From Rhodovarius lipocyclicus (GTDB lineage: Bacteria; Pseudomonadota; Alphaproteobacteria; Acetobacterales; Acetobacteraceae), in assembly GCF_009900765.1 (NCBI RefSeq), contig NZ_JAAABL010000029.1:1-49105 (forward strand): a DNA stretch of 49,105 nt, read 5' to 3'. The position numbers and the translations under genes are program-made. The notes under the pieces were generated by a model. That model was not told where the DNA came from, searched no databases, and saw only the letters and a list, made by a program, of their open reading frames with translations. Positions 1 to 7,577 of the stretch are shown here, piece after piece; the stretch's first letter is position 1, and the number at the start of each line of letters is the position of its first letter.

Positions 1-84
1 GGCCGCGAACAGCTTGGCGAACAGCCGGAACTGGGGCTCGGAAAGTTTGGAACTTTTGACGTACCGGTTCACAAGTCTTTTCAT
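1..84 (-). CDS. Transposase N-terminus, IS1595/ISXO2-like (partial, runs off window)
   Basis: The minus strand reads from an ATG at 84-82 to the window edge and gives 28 residues beginning MKRLVNRYVKSSKLSEPQFR. The KLSEPQFRLFAKLFA segment resembles the N-terminal helix of IS1595/ISSod11-type transposases, which precedes their zinc-ribbon and helix-turn-helix region. An AAAGG ribosome-binding site lies about 10 nt upstream of the ATG. The catalytic domain and the element's far end lie outside the window, so intactness cannot be judged. The intergenic repeat starting near 129 probably marks DNA beyond the element's right end. The family assignment rests on a very short sequence and could be wrong. 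Confidence 0.5.
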   Translation of the reverse strand, partial: MKRLVNRYVKSSKLSEPQFRLFAKLFAA

Positions 85-128
85 AGCATTAGCGACCTTT
101 CAGACGCTCGTGCTAGTCGAGACCCTTG

Positions 129-231
129 TATAAATTTGTCAGGCGAAACCTTCGCAGGTTCCGAGCCGTCCCAAAACTGATGGAAAGTAATGGGGGGTTC
201 TCGGGGGGAAAGTCATTTCCCCCCGAGCGGG
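129..231. repeat. Intergenic repeat, copy 1 (about 100 bp)
   Basis: This stretch is a near copy, in the same orientation, of 3668-3769. Shared blocks are TATAAATTT, a GCGAAACCTTCGC mini-hairpin, AAAGTAATGGGGGGTTCTC, and a hairpin whose 12-base arms CTCGGGGGGAAA and TTTCCCCCCGAG are separated by GTCA. It lies between the transposase start and the first tctC gene. Its left part appears to be cut by the transposase-bearing sequence. The hairpin could also act as a transcription terminator. Confidence 0.75.
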
Positions 232-290
232 AGTGTGAGGGCAGCGCCCTCACCCTTGCGCGCTTCCCCCATCCTGCCACCATACCCGGC

Positions 291-1232
291 ATGCTGCGCC
301 GCACCTTCCTCCTCACCCTCGCCGCCACGCCGGCCCTGGCTTTCGACAAGCCCATCCGGCTGATCGTGCCTTTTGCCCCGGGCGGATCGCAGGATGTGCT
401 GGGGCGGTTGCTCGCCCAGGCGGCCGCGCCTTCGCTTGGCCAGCAGGTGGTGGCGGAAAACCGCGCCGGGGCGGGCGGCGTGCTGGGGGCCGAGGCGGTG
501 GCGCGCGCGGCGCCGGACGGCAGCACCCTGTTGCTGGCCACGGCGGGGCAGTTGACCATCGCCCAGGCCATCGGGCGGCGCCTGCCTTATGACCCGATCG
601 GCAGTTTCACGCCCATTCTGCATCTGTCGGACAGCCCGGTGGCGCTGCTGGCCGCCCCCGACATGCCGGTGAACGACATCGCCGGGCTGCTGCGCCTGGC
701 GCGGGAGGCACGGGAGCCGCTGCCCTATGCCTCCACCGGCATCGGCACCAACACGCATCTGATCATGGAGGATCTGAAGGCCCGCGCCGGGCTGAATGTG
801 GAACACGTGCCCTATCGGGGGGCGGCGGCGGCCTTCAACGACCTGGCGGCGGGGCGCATCCGGCTGATGTTCGTCTCGGTGCCGTCCGTGCTCACCTCCA
901 ACGCGGCGCAGTTCAAGGTGCTGGGTGTCACCTCGCGCAGGCGCTTTCCGGCCTTGCCCGACACCCCCACCCTGATCGAGGGCGGCGTGCCGGATTTCGA
1001 GGCGAGCATCTGGACCGGCCTCGCGGGGCCGGCCGGCATGGCGCCCGCGGTGGTGGCGCAGATCGCGGAGGCCTTCACGGCCGCCTTGCGCTCCGAGCTG
1101 TTCCAGGCCCGGGTGGACAGCTTGGGGGTGACAGTGAATGGCGCGGATGGCGCGGCCTTCGGCGCCATGCTGCGGGATGATCTGGCGCGCTGGACCCAGG
1201 TCGCGCGGCCGCTGAACATCCAGCTCGACTGA
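291..1232 (+). CDS. TctC/Bug family tripartite tricarboxylate-type solute-binding protein
   Basis: This is a 313-residue periplasmic binding protein of the Bug/TctC family. The start chosen at 291 gives a signal peptide (MLRRTFLLTLAATPALA) followed directly by the family's FDKPIRLIVPFAPGGSQDVLGR block. The later ENRAGAGG, PDGSTLLLAT and HVPYRGAAAA motifs also fit. The reading frame is open upstream to 126, but that extension reads through an intergenic repeat and has no family similarity. No good ribosome-binding site is visible. Its stop overlaps the next start (TGATG), so it is translationally coupled to the serine hydrolase. No TctA or TctB membrane partner is nearby, as is common for Bug proteins. 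The ligand is unknown. Confidence 0.9.
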   Translation: MLRRTFLLTLAATPALAFDKPIRLIVPFAPGGSQDVLGRLLAQAAAPSLGQQVVAENRAGAGGVLGAEAVARAAPDGSTLLLATAGQLTIAQAIGRRLPYDPIGSFTPILHLSDSPVALLAAPDMPVNDIAGLLRLAREAREPLPYASTGIGTNTHLIMEDLKARAGLNVEHVPYRGAAAAFNDLAAGRIRLMFVSVPSVLTSNAAQFKVLGVTSRRRFPALPDTPTLIEGGVPDFEASIWTGLAGPAGMAPAVVAQIAEAFTAALRSELFQARVDSLGVTVNGADGAAFGAMLRDDLARWTQVARPLNIQLD

Positions 1233-2356
1233 TGAGCCTGTCCGCCCCCGTCTTCCGCCTGCCGCCCGGCGGCGAGTTCCTGCTGCTGCCGCCCACGCTG
1301 CAGCCGCATGCCTATGCCAATGTGGACCGCATGTTCGCCACGCGCACCATCCGGCGCGGGGCCACGGTCACGCCCCTGCCGCGCGGACCGGCGCTGTCGC
1401 CGGGTTACGCGCATGGCGGCGTGGGCGAATACATGGACCGCGCCTGTGTCGCCGGGCTGCTGGTGCTGCGCCAGGGGCAGGTGGTGATGGAGCACTACGC
1501 GCTGGGCCTGCGGGAGGATGTGCGCTGGTCGTCGATGTCCATGGTGAAGTCGCTGACCTCCACCCTGGTCGGCGCCGCGATCAAGGATGGGCATATCGGC
1601 GGCCTGGCGGACAAGGTTTCCGATTACGTGCCGGGGGTGCGGGGCTCGGCCTATGACCGGGTCTCGGTGCGGGACCTGATTACCATGTCCTCGGGCGTGG
1701 GCTGGAGCGAGGACTACACCGACCGTTCCTCCCATGTGAACCAGTACAGCCGCTGCCTGGGCGAGAAGCGGGCAGGGGGCGTGCTGGAGATTTTGCGCGG
1801 GCTGCCCGCCGAGCACGCGCCAGGCAGCTTCTTCCACTACAACACCGGCGACACCTTCCTGCTCGGCTGCCTGCTGACGGCGGCGACCGGCGAAACCCTG
1901 GCGAGCTACATGAGCCGCAAGGTGTGGGAGCCCCTGGGGATGGAGCAGGACGGCTTCTACACGCTGGAATCCGAGGGTGGGCAAGAGATCGGCGGCAGCC
2001 GGGCCGGGGCCACGCTGCGCGATTACGGGCGGTTCGGGCAGTTCATCCTGCGCGGCGGCGACGGCATCCTGCCCGAGGGCTGGGTGGAGGAAGCCGCCAC
2101 CCCCCATTTCGCGCTGGAGCCGGGCCAGAGCAGCTATGGCGCCACCGGCTATGGCTACAGCTGGTGGATCGACGCCGACGGGGCGATGGTGGCGGTGGGC
2201 TTCGCCGGGCAGTCGCTGTACATCAACCGGGCGCGGGGGGTGGTGATCGTCACCCTCTCCGCCCAGCCGCAGCCGCCCTTTGCCGCCGCCTATGGCCGGG
2301 ATTTCCGGGCGGAGCGGCAGGGGTTCCAGGCGGCCTTGATGGCTGCGCTGCCGTAA
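1232..2356 (+). CDS. Beta-lactamase-fold serine hydrolase, NylB-like
   Basis: A 374-residue member of the class C beta-lactamase / penicillin-binding-like serine hydrolases. The nucleophile motif SxxK is SMVK (Ser103, Lys106) and the second motif is YNTG (Tyr203). Around these, WSSMSMVKSLTSTLVG and FFHYNTGDTFLLG most resemble 6-aminohexanoate-dimer hydrolase (NylB) relatives. GFAGQ near residue 328 sits where HxG or KTG is found in other members. No signal peptide is visible, so it is probably cytoplasmic. It is translationally coupled to the preceding binding protein, which suggests the two handle the same compound, possibly an amide or ester. That substrate is inference. Confidence 0.85.
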   Translation: MSLSAPVFRLPPGGEFLLLPPTLQPHAYANVDRMFATRTIRRGATVTPLPRGPALSPGYAHGGVGEYMDRACVAGLLVLRQGQVVMEHYALGLREDVRWSSMSMVKSLTSTLVGAAIKDGHIGGLADKVSDYVPGVRGSAYDRVSVRDLITMSSGVGWSEDYTDRSSHVNQYSRCLGEKRAGGVLEILRGLPAEHAPGSFFHYNTGDTFLLGCLLTAATGETLASYMSRKVWEPLGMEQDGFYTLESEGGQEIGGSRAGATLRDYGRFGQFILRGGDGILPEGWVEEAATPHFALEPGQSSYGATGYGYSWWIDADGAMVAVGFAGQSLYINRARGVVIVTLSAQPQPPFAAAYGRDFRAERQGFQAALMAALP

Positions 2357-2393
2357 CGTCCTCCGGCTGGCGGTGGTAAGGGCGCGGGGCGGT

Positions 2394-3488
2394 TCAGGGC
2401 GTGGGGACGCCCGCTGCGTTGAGGCGCCGCACCACCGCCGCCCCGGTCGCCCGCGTGCCCAGCCTGCCGCCCACATCCACCGTGGCCTCGCCTGCCCGCA
2501 CGGCGCCCTCCACCGCGGCCTCGATCGCGCGGGCCGCGGACGCGAAGGCCTCGCTGTCCAGGCGCTGGGCGTGCCAGTCCAGCAGCTGCGCGGCAGACAG
2601 GATCAGCGAGAAGGGGTTGGCCCGGTCCTGCCCCGCGATGTCCGGCGCCGAGCCATGGGCCGCCTGGGCCATGGCGTGCTCCACCCCCGCATTCACCGAA
2701 CCGCCGAGCCCGATGCTGCCCGACAGCTCCGCCGTCAGGTCCGACAGGATGTCGCCGAACATGTTGGTGGTAACGATCACGTCGAACTTTCCCGGCGCGC
2801 GCACCAGATGCGCGGCCATCGCGTCCACGATGTATTCGTCCAGCGTCACGGCGGGGAATTCGGCGGCGGCCTTGCGGCATTCCTCCAGGAACATCCCGTC
2901 GCCGATCTTCAGGACATTGGCCTTGTGCACCGCATGCACGCGCCCCCGCCGGGTGGCCGCCAGCCGGAAGGCCGCGCGCGCGATCCGCGCGCAGCAGTCC
3001 CGCGTGATCCGCCGCAGGGAGACACAGACATCCGGCGTCACCAGCATCTCGCTGCCGCCCGATTCCATGTTGCGGTCGGCGTAGAAGCCCTCCGTGTTCT
3101 CGCGCACCACCACCAGGTCGAAGGGCTCCACCGCCGGGTGCGGCACGCCCGGATAGGTGCGGGCCGGCCGCACATTGGCGAACAGGTCGAGCTTCTTGCG
3201 GAAGAACATGGAGGGGTTGATGCCGCCCTTGCTCTCATCCGTGTAGTCGAAGGTGGACATGGGGCCGAGCACCAGCCCATCGGCCGCCCGCACCTTCTCC
3301 AGCAGGTCCGGCCGCACGGTGATGCCGTGGCGGCGCAGACTCTCATGCCCGGCGATGTCGTGCTCCAGCCGCAGGCCCAGGCCGAAACGCTCCGATACCG
3401 CCTCCAGCACCGCCACGGTGGCGGCGGTGATCTCAGGGCCGATGCCGTCGCCGGGCAGGATGATCAGATGCATGGCGTTGCGGTTCAT
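2394..3488 (-). CDS. Isocitrate/isopropylmalate dehydrogenase family beta-decarboxylating dehydrogenase
   Basis: A 364-residue NAD(P)-dependent beta-decarboxylating dehydrogenase. It begins MNRNAMHLIILPGDGIGPEI. It carries VVRENTEGFYA and the family signature FGDILSDLTAELSGSIGL, and HGSAPDIAGQDRANP resembles the NAD-preferring IPMDH loop. The start at 3488 has a GAGGGA ribosome-binding site 6 nt upstream; the upstream extension to 3521 is not needed. No leu genes are near, so it is probably a tartrate-, malate- or homoisocitrate-type paralogue rather than leuB. It lies convergent to the hydrolase with 37 bp between them. The exact substrate cannot be read from the sequence. Confidence 0.88.
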   Translation of the reverse strand: MNRNAMHLIILPGDGIGPEITAATVAVLEAVSERFGLGLRLEHDIAGHESLRRHGITVRPDLLEKVRAADGLVLGPMSTFDYTDESKGGINPSMFFRKKLDLFANVRPARTYPGVPHPAVEPFDLVVVRENTEGFYADRNMESGGSEMLVTPDVCVSLRRITRDCCARIARAAFRLAATRRGRVHAVHKANVLKIGDGMFLEECRKAAAEFPAVTLDEYIVDAMAAHLVRAPGKFDVIVTTNMFGDILSDLTAELSGSIGLGGSVNAGVEHAMAQAAHGSAPDIAGQDRANPFSLILSAAQLLDWHAQRLDSEAFASAARAIEAAVEGAVRAGEATVDVGGRLGTRATGAAVVRRLNAAGVPTP

Positions 3489-3556
3489 GGCGGTCCCTCG
3501 CTTGTTCTGGGGAGGGATCATAGGGGCCGAGGCGCCTTCTCCAAGGGGAGGGCGGA

Positions 3557-3614
3557 CTGGGGAAGGCTCTGCCTTCCCCAGACCCCATCCGCTGGGGAGA
3601 TAAGATCTCCCCAG
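3557..3614. repeat. Two adjacent GC-rich perfect hairpins
   Basis: Positions 3557-3581 form CTGGGGAAGGC / TCT / GCCTTCCCCAG (11-bp stem). Positions 3592-3614 form CTGGGGAGAT / AAG / ATCTCCCCAG (10-bp stem), with GACCCCATCCG between them. They begin the 3489-3791 gap between two minus-strand genes. They belong to the same style of palindromic intergenic element as 39315-39516, which also carries the GACCC(C)AT block. Confidence 0.8.
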
Positions 3615-3626
3615 GCCCCTGCGAGC

Positions 3627-3716
3627 AGTTTGGGGGCGGCACTAATGTTATGTATTTGATATTATTATATAAATTTATCAGCGAAACCTTCGCAGATTCC
3701 TAACCGCCCCCAAACT
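3627..3716. repeat. Inverted-repeat-bounded AT-rich element
   Basis: Perfect 13-bp inverted repeats, AGTTTGGGGGCGG at 3627-3639 and CCGCCCCCAAACT at 3704-3716, enclose a 64-bp core that is strikingly AT-rich for this genome (TATTTGATATTATTATATAAA). The core's right half matches repeat copy 1 near 129-170. There is no coding potential. It could be a small non-autonomous mobile element or a large cruciform/terminator. Confidence 0.7.
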
Positions 3717-3769
3717 CCCAAAAAGTAATGGGGGGTTCTCGGGGGGGAAGTCATTTCCCCCCGAGCGGG
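3668..3769. repeat. Intergenic repeat, copy 2 (about 100 bp)
   Basis: Near copy of 129-231, same orientation. It ends in the same hairpin, CTCGGGGGGGAA / GTCA / TTTCCCCCCGAG, here with one G-U pair. The hairpin lies just past the 3' end of the minus-strand tctC at 3792, so it may terminate that transcript. The repeat overlaps the inverted-repeat element at 3627-3716. Most of the 3489-3791 gap is taken up by these structures. Confidence 0.75.
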
Positions 3770-3791
3770 GGCCGGGGGCGGCGCCCCCGCC

Positions 3792-4760
3792 TCACCCCGT
3801 CGCCAGCCCCAGCCGCCTGACCCGCTGTTCCTCGAAATCCGCCGTGCGCAGGATGAAGGTGCGGTAGTCATCGCTGTTCAGGTATTCCAGCGGCATATCC
3901 AGCCGTTCCAGCGTGGCCACATGGGCCGGGTCGTTCAGCGCGGTGCGGAAGCCGTCATGCAGGGCGCGCACGATGGCCGGTTCCATCCCCAGCGGCCCCA
4001 CCAGCCCATAGGGCGAGGTGACCACCATGTCCGGGTATCCCAGCTCGATCAGCGTCGGCACGTTGGGCAGTTTGGGGGAGCGCGTGCGCGGCCACACATT
4101 CAGCGCGCGCAGCTGCCCGTCCACGATCATCTGCAACATGCTGGAGCCGGTGGCGGCGGCGTCGATATGCCCGCCCAGCATGGCGGGGATGGATTCCGCC
4201 TCTCCCCGGAAGGGCACATGCAGGAACTGCACGTTTTCCTTCTCGGCCAGTTCCACCATGGTCAGGTGCGGGGTGCCGTTGGCGCCGGTGTTGCCCATGC
4301 GCAAATCGCCCGGGCGGCGGCGGGCATCGGCCACCAGGTCCGCCCATGTGCGATAGGGGCTGTCGGCCCGCACGGTGACCATGAACAGATAGCCCGTCAG
4401 GTGGATGACAGGCGTGAAATCCGTGCGCGGGTTGAAGGCCATGCGCTGCATGAAGGGCAGGCGGATGGCGGGCAGGGCGAATTGCGCCAGCGTGTAGCCG
4501 TCGGGCCGCGCGCCGCGCATGTTGGTGGCCGGCAGGGTGCCGCCGGCGCCGGGGCGGTTCTCGATGATCACGGGCTGGCCGAAGGCGCGGGAAGCGGCCT
4601 CGGCGACGCTGCGCATCTGCACGTCGGTGGCGCCGCCCGCGGGGAAGCTGATCTGGATGGTGATGGGGCGGTTCGGGAAGGACTGGGCGGCGGCAAGGCC
4701 TGGGGCCAGGCTGGGCAAGGCGAGAGAAGCCAGCGCGAGCCGGCGGCGGTTGATGAGCAT
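3792..4760 (-). CDS. TctC/Bug family solute-binding protein
   Basis: A 322-residue periplasmic binding protein. The start at 4760 gives a signal sequence (MLINRRRLALASLALPSLA...AAAQ) followed by FPNRPITIQISFPAGGATDV. ENRPGAGGTLPATN, PDGYTLAQ and FLHVPFRGEAESIPAMLGG further on are typical of the family. The frame stays open to 4991, but that part runs through the divergent glyoxalase-like sequence and is not family-like. No transporter membrane subunits are adjacent. The ligand is unknown. The gene seems to stand alone, with its 3' end next to the palindromic island. Confidence 0.9.
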   Translation of the reverse strand: MLINRRRLALASLALPSLAPGLAAAQSFPNRPITIQISFPAGGATDVQMRSVAEAASRAFGQPVIIENRPGAGGTLPATNMRGARPDGYTLAQFALPAIRLPFMQRMAFNPRTDFTPVIHLTGYLFMVTVRADSPYRTWADLVADARRRPGDLRMGNTGANGTPHLTMVELAEKENVQFLHVPFRGEAESIPAMLGGHIDAAATGSSMLQMIVDGQLRALNVWPRTRSPKLPNVPTLIELGYPDMVVTSPYGLVGPLGMEPAIVRALHDGFRTALNDPAHVATLERLDMPLEYLNSDDYRTFILRTADFEEQRVRRLGLATG

Positions 4761-4841
4761 GGCTGTTTCCCTATGAATCTCTTTATGGTTGAGGCTTTCC
4801 CGGCAGCCCCACAGATGCAAGCGAATTCGGGAAGAACGAGC

Positions 4842-5198
4842 ATGGCGATCGGCTTCGATGCACCGAACCCGGTGTTGCGCATCTTCGACGAGGCGAAGGC
4901 GCGGGAGTTCTACATCGGCTACCTGGGCTTCCAGGTGGATTGGGAGCACCGTTTCGAACCCACCCTGCCGCTGTACAAGCATATCGCGCAACGGGCTGCT
5001 GCTGGATCTCAGCGGCCATCATGGCGATGGCAGCCCGGGCATCGTGATCTTCCTGCCCATGCATGGTTAACGAAGCGCGGCTACCATCCCCTGCGCCGCG
5101 GCATCGTGGCGCAGGATTGGGGGAAGGAGATGACCATCACCGACCCCTTCGGCAACCGGATCAGGTTTTGCGAGCGGGATGCGCATGCTGTTGCATGA
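4842..5198 (+). pseudogene. Glyoxalase/bleomycin-resistance-like protein, frameshifted
   Basis: The start reads MAIGFDAPNPVLRIFDEAKA and continues through FQVDWEHRFEPTLPLYKHIA, as in small VOC-superfamily (glyoxalase-like) proteins. The expected RNGLLLDLSGHHGDGSPGIVIF then appears in a different frame (about 4990-5055). The C-terminal RGIVAQDWGKEMTITDPFGNR returns in the first frame. A 2-nt loss near 4986-4992 and a deletion near 5060-5072 explain this. The first frame has no internal stop, so a protein could be made, but its middle would be nonsense. A partial second copy follows at 6001-6134. The gene is divergent from tctC. Confidence 0.75.
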
Positions 5199-5636
5199 AG
5201 GCTGACGGGGAGTGGCGCGCCAAGCCGGTGGGGCGGCATGATGTGTTTTGTGCATAAAGTCCGACCTCCAACGCGACGGATGGTCAGCCAGGCGCAAGTG
5301 CTGCGGTGCATGTGCGGGCTTATAGCCAAATGAGGGCCGGGCATGCGGTGCAAGTGGCTTCCCATGTCCGGGCGGCGCCTCCGACCGCCGGTTATATGAC
5401 GAACCCGCAGACGCAACCGGCGACTGTGGCTGATTTTGTGCGTAGGAGACGTTTGGAGATACAGGCCGCCATCAGAAACAATAATTGCGAGCTTCAACGG
5501 ATCAGGGATTGGGCTGTTTGTAGATATTTTCTTAACATATCAGATTTGCGCCGATCATGTTGGGCGAGCGCCTCGGAGAGGTTTGCCCAATGTGATCGTG
5601 GTGGATGTATTCCTCCACTAATCATCGGGAGGTAAC
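5199..5636. other. Intergenic region without a convincing gene
   Basis: A 438-bp gap with lower GC than its surroundings, especially 5440-5560 (runs such as TTTGTAGATATTTTCTTAACATATC). A 109-codon open frame crosses it, but its composition is unlike a protein and it resembles nothing known. The region ends in a strong ribosome-binding site, GGGAGGTAAC, in front of the ATG at 5637. It probably holds that gene's promoter plus decayed sequence. Confidence 0.5.
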
Positions 5637-5996
5637 ATGATGTTGGGAAATAATTCTAGAGCGCCCTTCGAGGTCATGGTCACGCGGCAGTTGGATGTGG
5701 ACGGCGAGCCGCTCTTCCTGATTGAGATCGGCAAACCCTATGCTGAAGCCGATGGCACATGGTTCTGTCCCTATCGCATCCAGGGGCCGACGACGTCCTT
5801 CGTCAACCGAGATGCCGGCGTCGATGGCATGCAGGCTCTTCTCAACGTGCTCTATGTGCTGAGCGCCAAAGCCGAGACATCTGTCGAAAACCAGGAAGGC
5901 CGCCTGACCTGGGGCGGGCAGAGCGAACATTTTGGCTTCCCGTCTCACGAGGCGGACCCTGAGTTAAGGGAAGCGCGTCGTCGGCAGGGCCGCTGA
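5637..5996 (+). CDS. Small conserved protein, possibly DUF6968 type
   Basis: A 119-residue soluble protein of unknown function. A near-ideal GGGAGGT ribosome-binding site precedes the ATG pair at 5637/5640. The middle, GKPYAEADGTWFCPYRIQG followed by GVDGMQALLNVLYVL, resembles the small DUF6968 family; that name is from memory and tentative. The C-terminal half is duplicated at 6140-6338. GC is slightly lower than in neighbours, and the gene sits among pseudogene fragments, which suggests an acquired segment. No function is assigned. Confidence 0.65.
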   Translation: MMLGNNSRAPFEVMVTRQLDVDGEPLFLIEIGKPYAEADGTWFCPYRIQGPTTSFVNRDAGVDGMQALLNVLYVLSAKAETSVENQEGRLTWGGQSEHFGFPSHEADPELREARRRQGR

Positions 5997-6000
5997 GCCA

Positions 6001-6338
6001 GGCATCGTCATCTTTCCACCCCTGCGGGCCTGGCCGAATTTCATGCCGAGTTAACGCATCGCAGCTACCTGTCCCTGCGCCCCGGCATCGTGGCGCAGGA
6101 TTGGGGAAAGGAGATGACCATCACCGGCCCCGAGACGCGCTGTATGCAGCGGATGGGGGGTGTGGACGGCATGCAGGCGCTACTCAACGTCCTTTATGTG
6201 TTGAGAACGGAAACCGAGGTTGCCATCGAGAACAAGGAAGGCCGCCTGACCTGGTGCGAACAGCGCGAGCATTTCGGCTTCCCGTCTCACGACGCCGACC
6301 CCACTTTGCGGGAGGTTCGGCGGCTGCAAGGGCGCTGA
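6001..6338 (+). pseudogene. Chimeric remnant: glyoxalase C-terminus joined to a second copy of the small conserved gene
   Basis: Positions 6001-6134 match the end of the glyoxalase-like gene: GIVIF, then after a 1-nt frameshift FHAELTHRSY, then RPGIVAQDWGKEMTIT. The sequence then jumps, near 6135-6150, into a second copy of the C-terminal half of the gene at 5637, from GVDGMQALLNVLYVL through EHFGFPSHDADP to the stop. A GTG at 6090 could start an 82-residue hybrid protein, but no good ribosome-binding site precedes it. This looks like a tandem duplication of the two-gene unit that later lost its middle. Confidence 0.7.
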
Positions 6339-6344
6339 CCCGCT

Positions 6345-7502
6345 TCACAGCGTGCGGGCGATGATCTCCTTCATCACCTCGCTGGACCCGCCATAGATCC
6401 GGCCCACCCGCGCATCCGCCCAGGCGCGGCCGATCTCGTATTCCGCCATGTAGCCATAGCCGCCATGGATCTGCAGGAAGGCATCCAGCAGCCGGTTCTG
6501 CATCTCCGTGCCCAGCAGCTTGGCCGCGGCCGCTTCCTCGGCCGAAAGCTCGCCGCGCATGTGCCGGCCCAGGCAATCGTCGAGGTAGACGCGGTACATG
6601 CCGATCTCGGCCTTCGCCGAGGCCAGGGTGAAGCGGTGGGTCTGGAAATCGAACACGGCCTGGCCGAACACCTGGCGCTCCCGCGCATAGGCGATGGTCT
6701 TCTCCAGCATCGTCTCCATGCTGGTGGCGGCGCGGATGGCGATGATCAGGCGTTCCTGCGGCAGCTGGTGCATCAGCTGGTAGAAGCCGCGATTCTCCAC
6801 CCCCAGCAGATTGTCCAGCGGCACGCGCACATCCTCGAAGAACAGCTCCGAGGTGTCCTGCGCGTGCATCCCGATCTTTTCCAGGTTGCGGCCCTTGGTG
6901 AAGCCCGGCGTGCCTTCCTCCACCGCGATCAGGGAGATGCCGCGCCGCCCCGCCTCCGGGTCGGTCTTGCACACCACGATGACGATGCCGCAATTCTGCC
7001 CGCTGGAGATGAAGGTCTTCTGCCCATTGATCACCCAGTGGTCGCCGTCGCGCCTGGCCGAGGTGCGGACCGCCTTCAGGTCGCTGCCCATGCCGGGCTC
7101 GGTCATGGCGATGGCGGTGATCATCTCGCCGCTGGCCATCTTCGGCAGCCACTCGCGCTTCCTCGCCTCGGAGGCATAGGTGCTGAAATAGGGCACCACG
7201 ATATCGGAATGCAGCTGGAACGCGACGCCCGAGGCGTTCACCCGGGCCAGCTCCTCCAGCACCACGGCGGCGTGGCCGAAATCGCCCCCGGCGCCGCCAT
7301 ATTCCTCGGGCAGCATGGTGCACAGCAGGCCCTGTTCGCCCGCCTTGCGCCACACCTCGCGCGGGACCAGCCCCACCCGTTCCCATTCGCGGTGGTGGGG
7401 CGCGATCTCCCGCTCCACGAAGCGGCGCACCTGGGTGCGGAACATCTCATGCTCGGCGGTCAGGACCGTGCGCTGGCGCGGGATCGGGGTGGGGGTGTCC
7501 AT
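6345..7502 (-). CDS. Acyl-CoA dehydrogenase, long-chain (LCAD) type
   Basis: A 385-residue FAD enzyme that introduces the alpha-beta double bond into acyl-CoA. Motifs include PEEYGGAGGDFGHAAVV, AIAMTEPGMGSDL (flavin contact) and RQVFGQAVFDFQ. The catalytic base is probably Glu250 in LPQERL. The C-terminal site used by medium- and short-chain enzymes is Gly here (IYGGSSE). This is the arrangement seen in LCAD and isovaleryl-CoA dehydrogenases. A GGAAGG ribosome-binding site lies about 10 nt before the ATG at 7502. It follows the CaiB/BaiF gene on the same strand with a 75-bp gap, so the two may share a branched-chain or fatty-acid role. Confidence 0.93.
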   Translation of the reverse strand: MDTPTPIPRQRTVLTAEHEMFRTQVRRFVEREIAPHHREWERVGLVPREVWRKAGEQGLLCTMLPEEYGGAGGDFGHAAVVLEELARVNASGVAFQLHSDIVVPYFSTYASEARKREWLPKMASGEMITAIAMTEPGMGSDLKAVRTSARRDGDHWVINGQKTFISSGQNCGIVIVVCKTDPEAGRRGISLIAVEEGTPGFTKGRNLEKIGMHAQDTSELFFEDVRVPLDNLLGVENRGFYQLMHQLPQERLIIAIRAATSMETMLEKTIAYARERQVFGQAVFDFQTHRFTLASAKAEIGMYRVYLDDCLGRHMRGELSAEEAAAAKLLGTEMQNRLLDAFLQIHGGYGYMAEYEIGRAWADARVGRIYGGSSEVMKEIIARTL

Positions 7503-7577
7503 GGGGCGTCATCCTTCCAGAAGCGGCGTTGTCGCTGGAGCGGCTCATCCCCGGCCTGATGGATCGCGGGCGATCCG

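Noticed and set aside
126-290. N-terminal extension of the first tctC gene back to 126
   Set aside because: The extra 55 codons read through an intergenic repeat and would place residues before a normal signal peptide.
3489-3791. CRISPR-like array in the hairpin-rich gap
   Set aside because: The hairpins differ from one another and there are no regular equal-length repeats and spacers or cas genes.
5306-5635. A 109-codon plus-strand open frame in the gap before the small conserved gene
   Set aside because: Its composition is unlike a protein, there is no ribosome-binding site, it resembles no family, and it reads through low-GC sequence and into the real gene's ribosome-binding site.
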